A stretch of DNA of 48,073 nucleotides from Dehalococcoidia bacterium UBA2991. Lineage in GTDB: Bacteria > Chloroflexota > Dehalococcoidia > Tepidiformales > Tepidiformaceae. Position numbers and translations under genes: made by a program. The stretch's first letter is position 1. Each line of letters begins with the position of its first letter. The notes beneath the pieces are model-generated. The model saw only the letters and a list, made by a program, of their open reading frames with translations, searched no databases and was not told the origin of the DNA. The DNA lies in assembly GCA_002346645.1 (NCBI GenBank), contig DEAD01000011.1:23259-71331 (forward strand), given 5' to 3'. This document shows, piece after piece, positions 32,645 to 40,912 of the stretch.

Positions 32645-33961
32645 TCAGGCTATGCACATGCGCCTGGTGATCTCATAGATCATTTGGCAGCTCAAGCGAA
32701 AACTGTCGAGCGGTATCCTTTCATTGTGACCGTGAACTGTTCGTGCCAGGTTCGGGGGAGTTAGCGTGCCTGAGAAGCCATAAGCTACGATTCCGTTATT
32801 CCGAAATACGCGGCTGTCTGTGAAGCCTGTCGTGACTCCAGGTACTACCACAGCATCCTCTACTAAATCTCGTACTACTGACTCAATTGTTGCGAAGAGC
32901 TCAGTGTCGTGTGGGCTCGTCGCTGAGGAGCCTTCAAAAACGCGTTCGACTCTTACTTTGGGGTCGTCGATTACTCGGACCAACTCCTCCTCGAACCAGT
33001 TTGCGTCCACTCCTGGAAGAAGCCGGCAGTCAATGGTTGCTTCGGCTCTCCCGGGGATTACGTTGTGCTTAACCCCAGCAGTAGCTGTCGTTGTGCTAAT
33101 CGTATTTGTTAGGAGTGCCCGAACGCGGAGGTCATCTTCAGCAGTTTTTCGTAGCTCTTCAATTGTTGTGGCTCCATGGTAGATGCCAGCCTTCTGTAGG
33201 CGCTCGAAATACTCCTTCAACACGGCTGAGACTTGGAACTCCGATTCCCATTCTTGCAACCGGCCGAGGGCCCGTACTAGACGGTCGAGAGCGTTGTCGC
33301 TATGTGGAACCGAACCATGCCCGGCCCGTCCTTCCACAACTAGCTTCAGCCAGAGTGGTCCCTTTTCTGTCGTTGTTACCGTAAAAACATTCCGTTTCAC
33401 CCCGAAAAGTTCTGTTGAGCCACCACCACCTTCGTTGATGACAAACTCCGCCTCCAGTGCTTCTGGATGCAAGCGCTCGAGCCACTCGATTCCCTGTACT
33501 CCTCCCGCTTCCTCATCCGCCACTGCAAGAAAAACTACGTCGCGTGCCAGGGACACCCCTGAGCGCTTGAGAAGCAACAGCGTAAGAAGCTCTGCTATAC
33601 CCAGGCCCTTCATGTCGAGGGTTCCCCGACCCCAGATCTCCCCGTTACGGATGATTCCTCCGAAAGGTTCCTCGTTCCAATACTCCCGCTCTACAGGTAC
33701 CACGTCGGTGTGATTTAACAGTATTAGAGGCTGCCGACTGCCATTTCCCTTGAGGACTGCCCTCAGTGATACCCGGTCATTGCCGGGATCAAAGAGCTCG
33801 TACTGGATGCCCTCTTGCTCCAAAATGTTCTCCAGGAAGTTGCAAGCTAGGCGCTCCCGTCCTGGCGGGTTTGATGTGTCAATTTGTAGGTACTCTTGCA
33901 GGATAGCTAGCGCCTCTTCGAAGGCAATGTCCCAGTCGATTTGGGCCTTGTTTGCTGTCAC
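32645..33961 (-). CDS. M20-family metallopeptidase
   Basis: A 438-residue di-zinc hydrolase of the M20 (ArgE/DapE/CPG2) family. Zinc and catalytic residues are visible: LLNHTDVVPV, GRGTLDMKGLG, ADEEAGG, NEGGGG and a late VHGHNERI. It should hydrolyse a peptide or N-acyl amino acid; specificity is not predictable. The start is GTG at 33961 with AGGAAG upstream. It shares a divergent region with the BtuF-like gene. Confidence 0.92.
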   Translation of the reverse strand: MTANKAQIDWDIAFEEALAILQEYLQIDTSNPPGRERLACNFLENILEQEGIQYELFDPGNDRVSLRAVLKGNGSRQPLILLNHTDVVPVEREYWNEEPFGGIIRNGEIWGRGTLDMKGLGIAELLTLLLLKRSGVSLARDVVFLAVADEEAGGVQGIEWLERLHPEALEAEFVINEGGGGSTELFGVKRNVFTVTTTEKGPLWLKLVVEGRAGHGSVPHSDNALDRLVRALGRLQEWESEFQVSAVLKEYFERLQKAGIYHGATTIEELRKTAEDDLRVRALLTNTISTTTATAGVKHNVIPGRAEATIDCRLLPGVDANWFEEELVRVIDDPKVRVERVFEGSSATSPHDTELFATIESVVRDLVEDAVVVPGVTTGFTDSRVFRNNGIVAYGFSGTLTPPNLARTVHGHNERIPLDSFRLSCQMIYEITRRMCIA

Positions 33962-34141
33962 GTTCCCACTTCCTAGGCTGCCGAAGAGTTGTTTTCTAGG
34001 GTAGCTTCCAATTTAGTGGCATGGCCCCGCTTGAGCGCTGTGGCCATATGTTTCTCCATGGCATCCCCCAGCCTAGCGGAGCATCCCTAAACCTGTCGCC
34101 GCTTGCATCCGAGAAGAAGGCTGGCCAAGCTGAATGGAATC

Positions 34142-35047
34142 ATGCGTATCGCCTCTCTCCTGCCTAGCGCCACTGAGATCCTCTTCGCACTGGGAGCAGG
34201 TAGCGAGATAGTCGGTGTATCTCATGAGTGTGACTACCCACCTGAAGCTAGAGGCCTGCCCGTCCTCACTGGCTCTGCTGTAGAAACGCAAGGCCTCTCT
34301 CAGGTTGAGATAGACACCGCGATCACTAGGCTGCTCACCTCCGGAGGATCTACTTATAACATCGACGTTTCACGCCTGAGTGAGCTTCGCCCTGATCTAG
34401 TAATCACCCAGGCCCTCTGCGACGTTTGCGCTGTTAGTGAAGGCCAAGTCCACCGCGTCATACATGAGCAACAGCTTGGGGCTCGTGTACTCACCCTGAC
34501 GCCTCTCGATCTTGAGGGGGTTGTCCGTTCGGTAGAAGAGGTTGCGGTGGCAATTGGCCGTTCCAACAAAGGTGCGCTCCTTGCTGCTGAAATGCGAAAA
34601 CGCCTCAACTTGCCCGTTTCTAGTGCCTCTTCACCTCCTCGCGTACTTGCGCTCGAGTGGCTTGATCCACCCTATAGGGCAGGCCACTGGGTGCCTGAGC
34701 AGGTTCTCTATGCCGGTGGCAAAGACGTCCTTGCTGAACCTGGCGAGAAGTCGGAGCGAGTCACCTGGGAAGCAATAGCAGCCTCAAACCCGGACATAGC
34801 CTTGCTCCTCCCCTGTGGCCTCTCTCTGGACGAAGTATTGGCTGAAGCTACAGTTCTAAGGGACCACCCAGAGTGGAGCTCTCTTCCTGCGGTCTCCAAT
34901 GGAGCTGTCTGGGCACTTGACGCTAGTGCCTGGTTTAGCCGTCCCGGCCCCCGCCTGCTCGAGGGCATTGAGGCCCTCAGTACCATCTTGGCCGATCCCA
35001 CTGGTGATCACAGTCTTCCTGGTGCGAGGAAAGTTTCCTCCCTATAA
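34142..35047 (+). CDS. Cobalamin/siderophore-type binding protein without signal peptide
   Basis: A 301-residue protein of the BtuF/FepB type (helical-backbone binding protein). It starts directly with the domain (MRIASLLPSATEILFALG), followed by GVSHECDYPPEA and the conserved QALCDVCAVSE. No signal peptide or lipobox precedes it, as in the subgroup of orphan, presumably cytoplasmic, members. No permease or ATPase is adjacent. The ATG at 34142 is chosen by homology; the frame opens from 34103. Confidence 0.87.
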   Translation: MRIASLLPSATEILFALGAGSEIVGVSHECDYPPEARGLPVLTGSAVETQGLSQVEIDTAITRLLTSGGSTYNIDVSRLSELRPDLVITQALCDVCAVSEGQVHRVIHEQQLGARVLTLTPLDLEGVVRSVEEVAVAIGRSNKGALLAAEMRKRLNLPVSSASSPPRVLALEWLDPPYRAGHWVPEQVLYAGGKDVLAEPGEKSERVTWEAIAASNPDIALLLPCGLSLDEVLAEATVLRDHPEWSSLPAVSNGAVWALDASAWFSRPGPRLLEGIEALSTILADPTGDHSLPGARKVSSL

Positions 35048-35070
35048 CCTGCGCCTTTCCTCTTCTCGCG

Positions 35071-35076
35071 TACGAT
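35071..35076 (+). promoter_or_regulatory. Candidate -10 box (TACGAT), leaderless zf-TFIIB gene
   Basis: TACGAT preceded by CG ends 6 nt before the ATG at 35083; no ribosome site. Confidence 0.45.
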
Positions 35077-35082
35077 GTCTGT

Positions 35083-35532
35083 ATGCAGTGTCCGCGTGAC
35101 TTGGCCACTCTTTTAATCGAGAAACATAACGGCATCGAGGTGGATCGTTGTCCCACTTGTAATGGGCGCTGGCTTGACCATCATGAACTCGACGAGCTGG
35201 AAGCTCGGACTGCCCCTGAGGAAAACCAACGACGCGCAACCATTGAATATGCCAAGCGTCCCAGTGATTTGAAATGTCCCGTGTGTGGTAAGCAGATGCG
35301 TGCCTTCAACTACCGGGCTTATAACTTGGAGCTCGATACTTGCGAGGATCAGCACGGCTTTTGGGTCGATGCTGGTGAAGAAGGCCGTATTCGCGATGTC
35401 ATGGAGGAGCGTGTCCGAGGCCTCAATCGTGCTGCATCGGCCGAAGAGGCCTGGGGCGACTTTCTCTCTGGTGCTAGCAGTAAGTCTCTTTGGGACCAGA
35501 TAAGTGGGATTTTCCGCGGAGGCCGTCGCTAG
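35083..35532 (+). CDS. Double zf-TFIIB zinc-finger protein
   Basis: A 149-residue protein with two TFIIB-type zinc fingers: CPRD...CPTCNGRWLD at the N-terminus and CPVCGKQM...CEDQHGFWVDAGE near the middle. The second finger has C-x3-H where CxxC is usual. The C-terminal 50 residues are helical. Members of this family are widespread but of unknown function. It ends 18 bp before a structured region leading into nhaA. Confidence 0.85.
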   Translation: MQCPRDLATLLIEKHNGIEVDRCPTCNGRWLDHHELDELEARTAPEENQRRATIEYAKRPSDLKCPVCGKQMRAFNYRAYNLELDTCEDQHGFWVDAGEEGRIRDVMEERVRGLNRAASAEEAWGDFLSGASSKSLWDQISGIFRGGRR

Positions 35533-35549
35533 CTGACCACAACGGAGCC

Positions 35550-35632
35550 TGTGCTACGCTCGCGCCGGCGCGGCGTCGGGCTCGGCTAAAGTCCGAATCG
35601 TCTGCGGCGCAAAAAGAAGTAGTGCGAGCACA
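35550..35632 (+). ncRNA. Structured leader RNA upstream of nhaA (candidate cation riboswitch)
   Basis: The 109 bp between the zinc-finger gene and nhaA hold a nested fold: closing stem TGTGCTaCGC/GCGAGCACA (35550-35559 with 35624-35632), inner stem GCGCC/GGCGC (35562-35566 with 35606-35610) and an apical stem TCGG/CCGA (35576-35579 or 35582-35585 with 35593-35596). The closing stem ends 9 nt before the ATG and no Shine-Dalgarno is free. nhaA genes in several phyla carry nhaA-I/II motif RNAs reported to sense Li+. Whether this leader belongs to that class cannot be told by eye. Confidence 0.45.
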
Positions 35633-35641
35633 CATCAACCC

Positions 35642-36925
35642 ATGATGCGTTGGGGTTCCAGCAAAAGGCGCGGCGTCGCCCCCGTTTGGTGGGTGCCTGC
35701 GAACCGTGTTCGCTCATCCATCGTTGAGTTCATGCGGCTTGAAGCAGCGAGCGGCATCGTTCTCCTCAGTGCTGCCGTGATTGCCCTTGTCTGGGTTAAC
35801 GCTCACGGTCACTCCTACCATCAAGTTTGGGATCACCACTTTGAATTTGGAGTGACTCTCTTCGGGGAGGTCTTTGCCGTCGATGAGCACCTAAAGGGCT
35901 GGGTTAACGATGCCCTGATGGTCATCTTCTTTTTTGTCGTTGGCATGGAAATTAAGCGTGAACTTGTTGCTGGTGAGCTGCGGGATCCGCGCCGCGCAGC
36001 CCTTCCCATAATTGGGGCCGCCGGAGGCATGATAGTTCCAGCAGCCATCTTTGCTCGCATGAATCTTGGTGGCGATGGTATCGATGGTTGGGGTATTCCG
36101 GTGGCCACCGACATTGCCTTTGTTGTCGGGGTACTTGCGCTCTTTGGACGTCGCCTTCCCGCCGGCTTGCGGATCTTCCTCCTCACGCTTGCCATTGCCG
36201 ACGACATCGGTGGCATCGCCATCATTGCGGTCTTCTACACTTCTGACCTTTCGCTTCCCTGGCTAGGTGGAGCGGTTGGGCTGCTTGCTCTCATTGTTGC
36301 CGCTCAGCGTTTTGGCGTTCGTCATATTCCTATGTATGTCGTGATTGGGTTTGTGCTTTGGTATGCCACCTTTGAGTCAGGTATTCACGCCACAATTGCT
36401 GGTGTTGCGCTTGGCCTTCTCACGCCCGCTAGGCCTTTCCGTAGCCAAGACGTGATGCACAAGCTGGAGCACACACTCCTTCCGTACTCTAGTTTTCTTA
36501 TCGTCCCTCTCTTCGCTCTTGCTAATGCTGGTGTGGAAGTCACTCCCGATGCACTCGGCGATGCCTTCAGTGAGCGCATCGCATGGGGCGTGATTCTAGG
36601 TTTGGTTGTGGGTAAGTTTGTTGGTATCAGCGCTTTTGCCTTGGCCGGCTTGCGTCTCGGTGCCGGTCGTCTCCCCGATGGTGTTACCCCCTCCCATATC
36701 TTTGGCGCCTCTTTACTGGCAGGAATCGGATTCACCGTTTCCCTGTTCATAGCTGAGCTTTCCTTTGACGGCAAAGCTACATTACTGCTAGACCAGGCCA
36801 AGATCGGAGTCCTCACGGGCTCCCTTGTGGCTGGGGCTTTGGGAGTCCTCTTCCTTCTTGTGGTGTCTCGTGTCTCTCCCACCAGCGCTGAACATGGATC
36901 CATCGAGAGCGTCACAGAGCACTAA
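35642..36925 (+). CDS. nhaA: Na+/H+ antiporter NhaA
   Basis: A 427-residue inner-membrane antiporter that exports Na+ or Li+ in exchange for H+. The transport core is intact: VATDIAFVVG (unwound helix IV with Asp) and LAIADDIGGI (the Asp-Asp pair), plus the late VVGKFVGI lysine. About 11-12 hydrophobic segments are visible. The N-terminus (MMRWGSSKRRG) is basic. It follows the structured leader directly, which probably controls expression. A marine or alkaline habitat would fit but is inference. Confidence 0.95.
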   Translation: MMRWGSSKRRGVAPVWWVPANRVRSSIVEFMRLEAASGIVLLSAAVIALVWVNAHGHSYHQVWDHHFEFGVTLFGEVFAVDEHLKGWVNDALMVIFFFVVGMEIKRELVAGELRDPRRAALPIIGAAGGMIVPAAIFARMNLGGDGIDGWGIPVATDIAFVVGVLALFGRRLPAGLRIFLLTLAIADDIGGIAIIAVFYTSDLSLPWLGGAVGLLALIVAAQRFGVRHIPMYVVIGFVLWYATFESGIHATIAGVALGLLTPARPFRSQDVMHKLEHTLLPYSSFLIVPLFALANAGVEVTPDALGDAFSERIAWGVILGLVVGKFVGISAFALAGLRLGAGRLPDGVTPSHIFGASLLAGIGFTVSLFIAELSFDGKATLLLDQAKIGVLTGSLVAGALGVLFLLVVSRVSPTSAEHGSIESVTEH

Positions 36926-37081
36926 CTCTGGTGTGAAATAGCTGTGGATGAAGACGGCTTTTGCCCTGGTCTGGAAAGGCTGTTTAGCTAGGAGTAGGTC
37001 TGTAGCTGTGGGTTTGCCCCTCTTGACCCGCTACCTAACTGCCACCCATCCTCAACTCTATTCCTGCTTTGGAGGCGCACA

Positions 37082-38038
37082 ATGCCGATTTCTCCCACCG
37101 AAGATGAGGTTCTGGGATATGTGGAGTCTCTCTCCAACTGGGGGCGCTGGGGCGATGAAGATGAGCTAGGGACTCTTAACTTGATTACCCCCGAGAAACG
37201 TCGAGCAGCTGCCTCTCTAGTGCAGGAAGGAATCAGTGTGTCCTGCTCGTGGGAGATAGAGACCCGCCCTCAGCCTGACCATGCTTTCGGTACGCCTCAG
37301 CGGTACATGCTTTCTACTGGCCAGGGCCTTAAGGACGAGCACCGTGTTGGCCCCACTAGCTCCCGTAATGCCGGGGCTCTTGAGTTCATTGGCTTCATCT
37401 TCCATGGCTATGCCATTACTCATATCGATGGTCTCTGCCACTTCTTTTGGGATGGCAAGATGTATAACGGTAAACCCGCTGAACTTGTCACTTCCGCTCT
37501 TGGTGCCACCCACCATGCTATTACTGCTCTAAAAGATGGCATTGTTACGCGTGGGGTTCTCCTCGATGTTGCTGCTGCTCAGGAGCGTCCCTGGCTCGAC
37601 TCTGGTGAGGGGGTCTACCCTGAGCATCTTGAGGCGGCCGAGGCTCGTCAGGATTTAAGGGTAGAGCCGGGTGATGCTGTCCTCCTTCGTACTGGCTATG
37701 GCCGGAAGAAAACCGAAATTGGACGCGATCAGCTCCCTGCCGATGGCTATCCTGGATGGCATGCTGCGAGCCTTCCTTGGCTCCACGAGAGGGGGGTCGC
37801 TGTGATTGGTGCTGACACTGCTCAGGATGTGATGCCCTCCGGCTACGGTTCTATGAATCAGCCTGTGCATATCGTTGGACTCACAGCTATGGGGCTTCAT
37901 CTCATTGACAACTGCAACCTTGAACAGGTGGCCGAAACTTGTGAGCGACTTGGGCGCTGGGAGTTTCAGTTTGTTCTCTCGCCCCTCCGCATGAATGGCG
38001 GAACCGGAAGTCCCGCTAATCCCCTGGCGATCTTTTAG
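37082..38038 (+). CDS. Cyclase-family hydrolase (kynurenine-formamidase-like)
   Basis: A 318-residue metal-dependent hydrolase of the cyclase family. The metal motif appears as ITHIDGLCHFF (HxDxxxH). The GDAVLLRTGYG and GVAVIGADTAQD segments are typical of the larger formamidase-like members with N-terminal extension. Substrate not known; relatives act on amides or lactones. GGAGG precedes the ATG at 37082 by 8 nt. Confidence 0.86.
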   Translation: MPISPTEDEVLGYVESLSNWGRWGDEDELGTLNLITPEKRRAAASLVQEGISVSCSWEIETRPQPDHAFGTPQRYMLSTGQGLKDEHRVGPTSSRNAGALEFIGFIFHGYAITHIDGLCHFFWDGKMYNGKPAELVTSALGATHHAITALKDGIVTRGVLLDVAAAQERPWLDSGEGVYPEHLEAAEARQDLRVEPGDAVLLRTGYGRKKTEIGRDQLPADGYPGWHAASLPWLHERGVAVIGADTAQDVMPSGYGSMNQPVHIVGLTAMGLHLIDNCNLEQVAETCERLGRWEFQFVLSPLRMNGGTGSPANPLAIF

Positions 38039-38108
38039 GGGCCGCATGAACCTAAACTTGCTGGACCGGTCCTCAGTTCAGAGTTGAAAGACTTGATTAG
38101 GTGTTCGT

Positions 38109-39125
38109 CTACGAGTTGGCTTCGGCTAGGCCTTCTTTTTTGGCGAGTCGGATAGCGGTCTTAATGGCTTCGAACATACTGGTTTCATCAGCCACTCCCG
38201 TCCCTGCGATGTCGAATGCCGTGCCGTGGTCCACTGATGTGCGGATGAAGGGCAATCCCAGGTTCACGCTGATGCTCTTTTCGAGGCCATGTACCTTAAT
38301 CGCGATGTGCCCCTGGTCGTGGTACATGACTACGACTACGTCATAGTGTCCGGCTATCGCTTGTGGAAAGACAGAGTCTGCAGGGATCGGCCCTGTTGCC
38401 GTAATTCCCTCTTCACATGCGGCTTCGATGGCTGGTTTGATCTCAGTCAATTCCTCCTCACCTATTAGGCCGCCATCTCCCCCATGGGGATTAAGGGCTG
38501 CAACGCCGATGTGAGGGTTTGTAAAACCCCATTCTTTGAAGTGTCGGTCTGTTAGCCGGATAGCTTCTAATACGTTCTCACGGGTTACGTACGCACACGC
38601 TTCCGCCAGTGTTTTGTGGGTGGAAAGGTGCATGCAGCGCAAGTTACCTGTCACTAGCATCGTCGCTACCTGCTTAGATCCGGAGAGTCTTTTGAATACT
38701 TCCTGATGCCCAGTGTCAGGGCTTCCAGCCATCTGCCAGGATTCCTTGTTTATGGGTGCTGTCACTATGGCATCAACTTGCCCCTCTAGCGCCAGTCGGG
38801 CCGCTTCTTCCACCCATATGTGGGATGCTTCTCCCGCCACCACAGAGTGCTCTCCCATGGAAAAGTAATCCTCGCGGAAACCCCCGACTACTAAAACTTC
38901 TGTGGTCTCTGCTCCCCCCCGAACATCCGTTACGTGTTGTATTGGTCGTAGCTCGCGCGTCGATCCTACGAGCCGCATTGCTGATGCTGCGCTCGTAGGA
39001 GACCCGAGTAGGAAGAGGCGAGCCTCCTTACGTAGTTCGTCTCGTTCCAGTGCTTTTACTGCAACCTCAGGTCCAATGCCGGCGGGATCTCCCAGGGTGA
39101 TTGCAATCAGAGGCTGTTTGGTCAT
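38109..39125 (-). CDS. pdxA: 4-hydroxythreonine-4-phosphate dehydrogenase family protein (PdxA-like)
   Basis: A 338-residue NAD-dependent metal enzyme. LIAITLGDPAGIGPEV opens the protein; metal ligands lie in THKTL, LNPHGGDGG and YHDQGHIAIK. PdxA makes a pyridoxal-phosphate precursor, but paralogs (PdxA2/DUF-type) act in sugar-acid and aromatic catabolism, and here the context (Dabb protein, oxygenase) leaves that open. The ATG at 39125 overlaps the upstream stop by 4 bp (ATGA). Confidence 0.88.
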   Translation of the reverse strand: MTKQPLIAITLGDPAGIGPEVAVKALERDELRKEARLFLLGSPTSAASAMRLVGSTRELRPIQHVTDVRGGAETTEVLVVGGFREDYFSMGEHSVVAGEASHIWVEEAARLALEGQVDAIVTAPINKESWQMAGSPDTGHQEVFKRLSGSKQVATMLVTGNLRCMHLSTHKTLAEACAYVTRENVLEAIRLTDRHFKEWGFTNPHIGVAALNPHGGDGGLIGEEELTEIKPAIEAACEEGITATGPIPADSVFPQAIAGHYDVVVVMYHDQGHIAIKVHGLEKSISVNLGLPFIRTSVDHGTAFDIAGTGVADETSMFEAIKTAIRLAKKEGLAEANS

Positions 39126-39460
39126 GAAGAACCTCGCCTGCTCCACGTATCTGCCCGCCCTTCTGCCGGGGAGCCCTCCTTGAAGTCGATCACACTGTAG
39201 TGCTTGGAGATGCGGGCCAGAATGGCCCCTGGTTGGGTGTGGTCCGGTGAGGCCATGTACTCCTCGAAGTCCGCCTGGTTTGCGAATGTGCAGGAGATTC
39301 CAATATCGCAGCGTTGGCCGATATCCTGAAAATTCCAGCCGCAGTGATAGTCCATCGCCTTAGGGTGTTCGCTGATCGGAGTTAGTTCCTCGAAGAACGC
39401 TTCAATATCTTTGGCAGGAGCGTTCTCAAGCAATGTGATGGTGACGATGTGGCGGATCAT
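39122..39460 (-). CDS. Stress-responsive A/B-barrel (Dabb) domain protein
   Basis: A 112-residue dimeric alpha-beta barrel protein (IRHIVTITLLENAP at the N-terminus, FANQADFEEYMASPDH in the middle). Dabb proteins are small enzymes or binding proteins of varied function. Strong AGAGGAG precedes the ATG. It is translationally coupled to the pdxA-like gene. Confidence 0.85.
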   Translation of the reverse strand: MIRHIVTITLLENAPAKDIEAFFEELTPISEHPKAMDYHCGWNFQDIGQRCDIGISCTFANQADFEEYMASPDHTQPGAILARISKHYSVIDFKEGSPAEGRADTWSRRGSS

Positions 39461-39503
39461 TTTAGGTCTCCTCTAGGTCTGCCGCGCTTTCGTGGTCAGC
39501 GCG

Positions 39504-39509
39504 TAGAAT
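39504..39509 (+). promoter_or_regulatory. Candidate -10 box (TAGAAT) of Rieske paralog B
   Basis: TAGAAT preceded by CG, 46 nt before the ATG at 39556; the ribosome site TGGAGG lies between. Confidence 0.4.
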
Positions 39510-39555
39510 CGCAGGACAAGACCGACACGGCTAGCACCGAACCTGGAGGCTCCCT

Positions 39556-40899
39556 ATGCAGGAAGCACTTATTGAGCGCCTGAAGCAGGAAATTCGATAC
39601 GAGTTTGCTCGAGAAGGACCCCCGGAAGGATTTCCTAAGTTTCCCGATATTCCTGCAGGTCGGTACCGGAGTCACGAGTTCTATGACTTGGAGATGAAGC
39701 ATTTCTGGCCTCGGACTTGGCTCTATGCGACTCGTGAGGAGGAGCTCCCTGAGCCTGGCTTTTACCAGATCTGGGACCACCTTGGGATCCAGGTGGTTCT
39801 TGTCCGTGGGGAGGATAGCGCTGTGCATGCCTTCCTCAATTCCTGTGTTCACGGTTCCCCCCTTCTGGATGTTCCCGATGACAGTGACCTCTTTCATTGG
39901 AAGGAGTTCGATTCTGCTGGCAACAATCTTCAGTATCAGCAGGAGTTCCCTCGCCGGAAGCTTCCTGATGGGGTTTTTCGCTGTCCTGAGGAGGGCCACC
40001 TTTACGATTTCACTACCGGTCGCTTTATCGGAGATAAAGCGGGAATTCCGGATGAGAAGCGCAGTATTAGCGAATTGCGCTGTGAGTCCTGGGACGGCTG
40101 GATTTTCATCAATCGGGATCCAGATGCGGAACCCTTGCTCGATTGGCTCCATCCCCTTCCTGAGCAGATGTCCATGTTCCAGGGAGCTAAGCTCCGCATG
40201 ATCGATAAGCGATGGACCATCATTCCCTGCAACTGGAAAGTCACTGTTGAGGCGTTCCAAGAGGTCTACCACTTTAAGCACATCCATCAGAAGGCTGGTG
40301 TTTCTGGGCTTGACCAAAGGGGAGCTACTATGGGAGTTCTACCCAATGGCCACTCCCGCATGATCACGCCACTCTCTAAGCGTGCAGCCGAGATGACGGG
40401 CATGGACAATCAGCTTGACTGGCGCGTTGACCTCGATAGGAAGTCGTTTGGTGCCAGTATGGAGGGGATGGCGGAGATCTCGACTGTGAATGGTATGACC
40501 CGCTGTACTAGCACTGCCTTCAGCGCGTTCCCCAATCTGATTACTCCTGTGAGTGCCACTGGCATGCCTTTCCTCTTAGCGTGGCCTCTTGATGTAGGTA
40601 CTACCCGTTTCGAATGGATCACCTTCTGTGTGGATTGGGGTGACGCTCCTTCCCCCGTGACATCTGAGATCTGGCAGCAGCGCCTTAATGGCTTCGATAT
40701 CGTTATGGAGGAGGACACACGGAATATGGCTCCTATGCAGAAGTCGCTTAATTCTCCGGGTCTGGTGGGAATGCCAGTTAGCTATCAAGAACGCCGTATC
40801 TGGAACTGTGCCGAACAACTGGATCGCATGATTGGTCCTGAGCGGCTCCCTGAGGATCTGCGGGTCCCGCAACTGCTCGGGCCGTACGTCGAGCGCTAG
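39556..40899 (+). CDS. Rieske-type oxygenase alpha subunit homolog with incomplete Rieske site (paralog B)
   Basis: A 447-residue paralog of the protein at 7146-8501, nearly identical in stretches such as EGPPEGFPKFPDIP and CNWKVTVEAFQEVYHFKHIH. The catalytic iron site is intact (E236, H239, H244, D387). Of the Rieske ligands C97, H99 and C143 are present, but the last His of CPYHGW is replaced by Glu (CPEEGH, E146; a His follows at 148). A normal [2Fe-2S] Rieske cluster is therefore doubtful unless H148 substitutes. TGGAGG precedes the ATG. The MDR gene follows 13 bp later and may be cotranscribed. Confidence 0.88.
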   Translation: MQEALIERLKQEIRYEFAREGPPEGFPKFPDIPAGRYRSHEFYDLEMKHFWPRTWLYATREEELPEPGFYQIWDHLGIQVVLVRGEDSAVHAFLNSCVHGSPLLDVPDDSDLFHWKEFDSAGNNLQYQQEFPRRKLPDGVFRCPEEGHLYDFTTGRFIGDKAGIPDEKRSISELRCESWDGWIFINRDPDAEPLLDWLHPLPEQMSMFQGAKLRMIDKRWTIIPCNWKVTVEAFQEVYHFKHIHQKAGVSGLDQRGATMGVLPNGHSRMITPLSKRAAEMTGMDNQLDWRVDLDRKSFGASMEGMAEISTVNGMTRCTSTAFSAFPNLITPVSATGMPFLLAWPLDVGTTRFEWITFCVDWGDAPSPVTSEIWQQRLNGFDIVMEEDTRNMAPMQKSLNSPGLVGMPVSYQERRIWNCAEQLDRMIGPERLPEDLRVPQLLGPYVER

Positions 40900-40912
40900 G
40901 ACAGCAGAGTCG

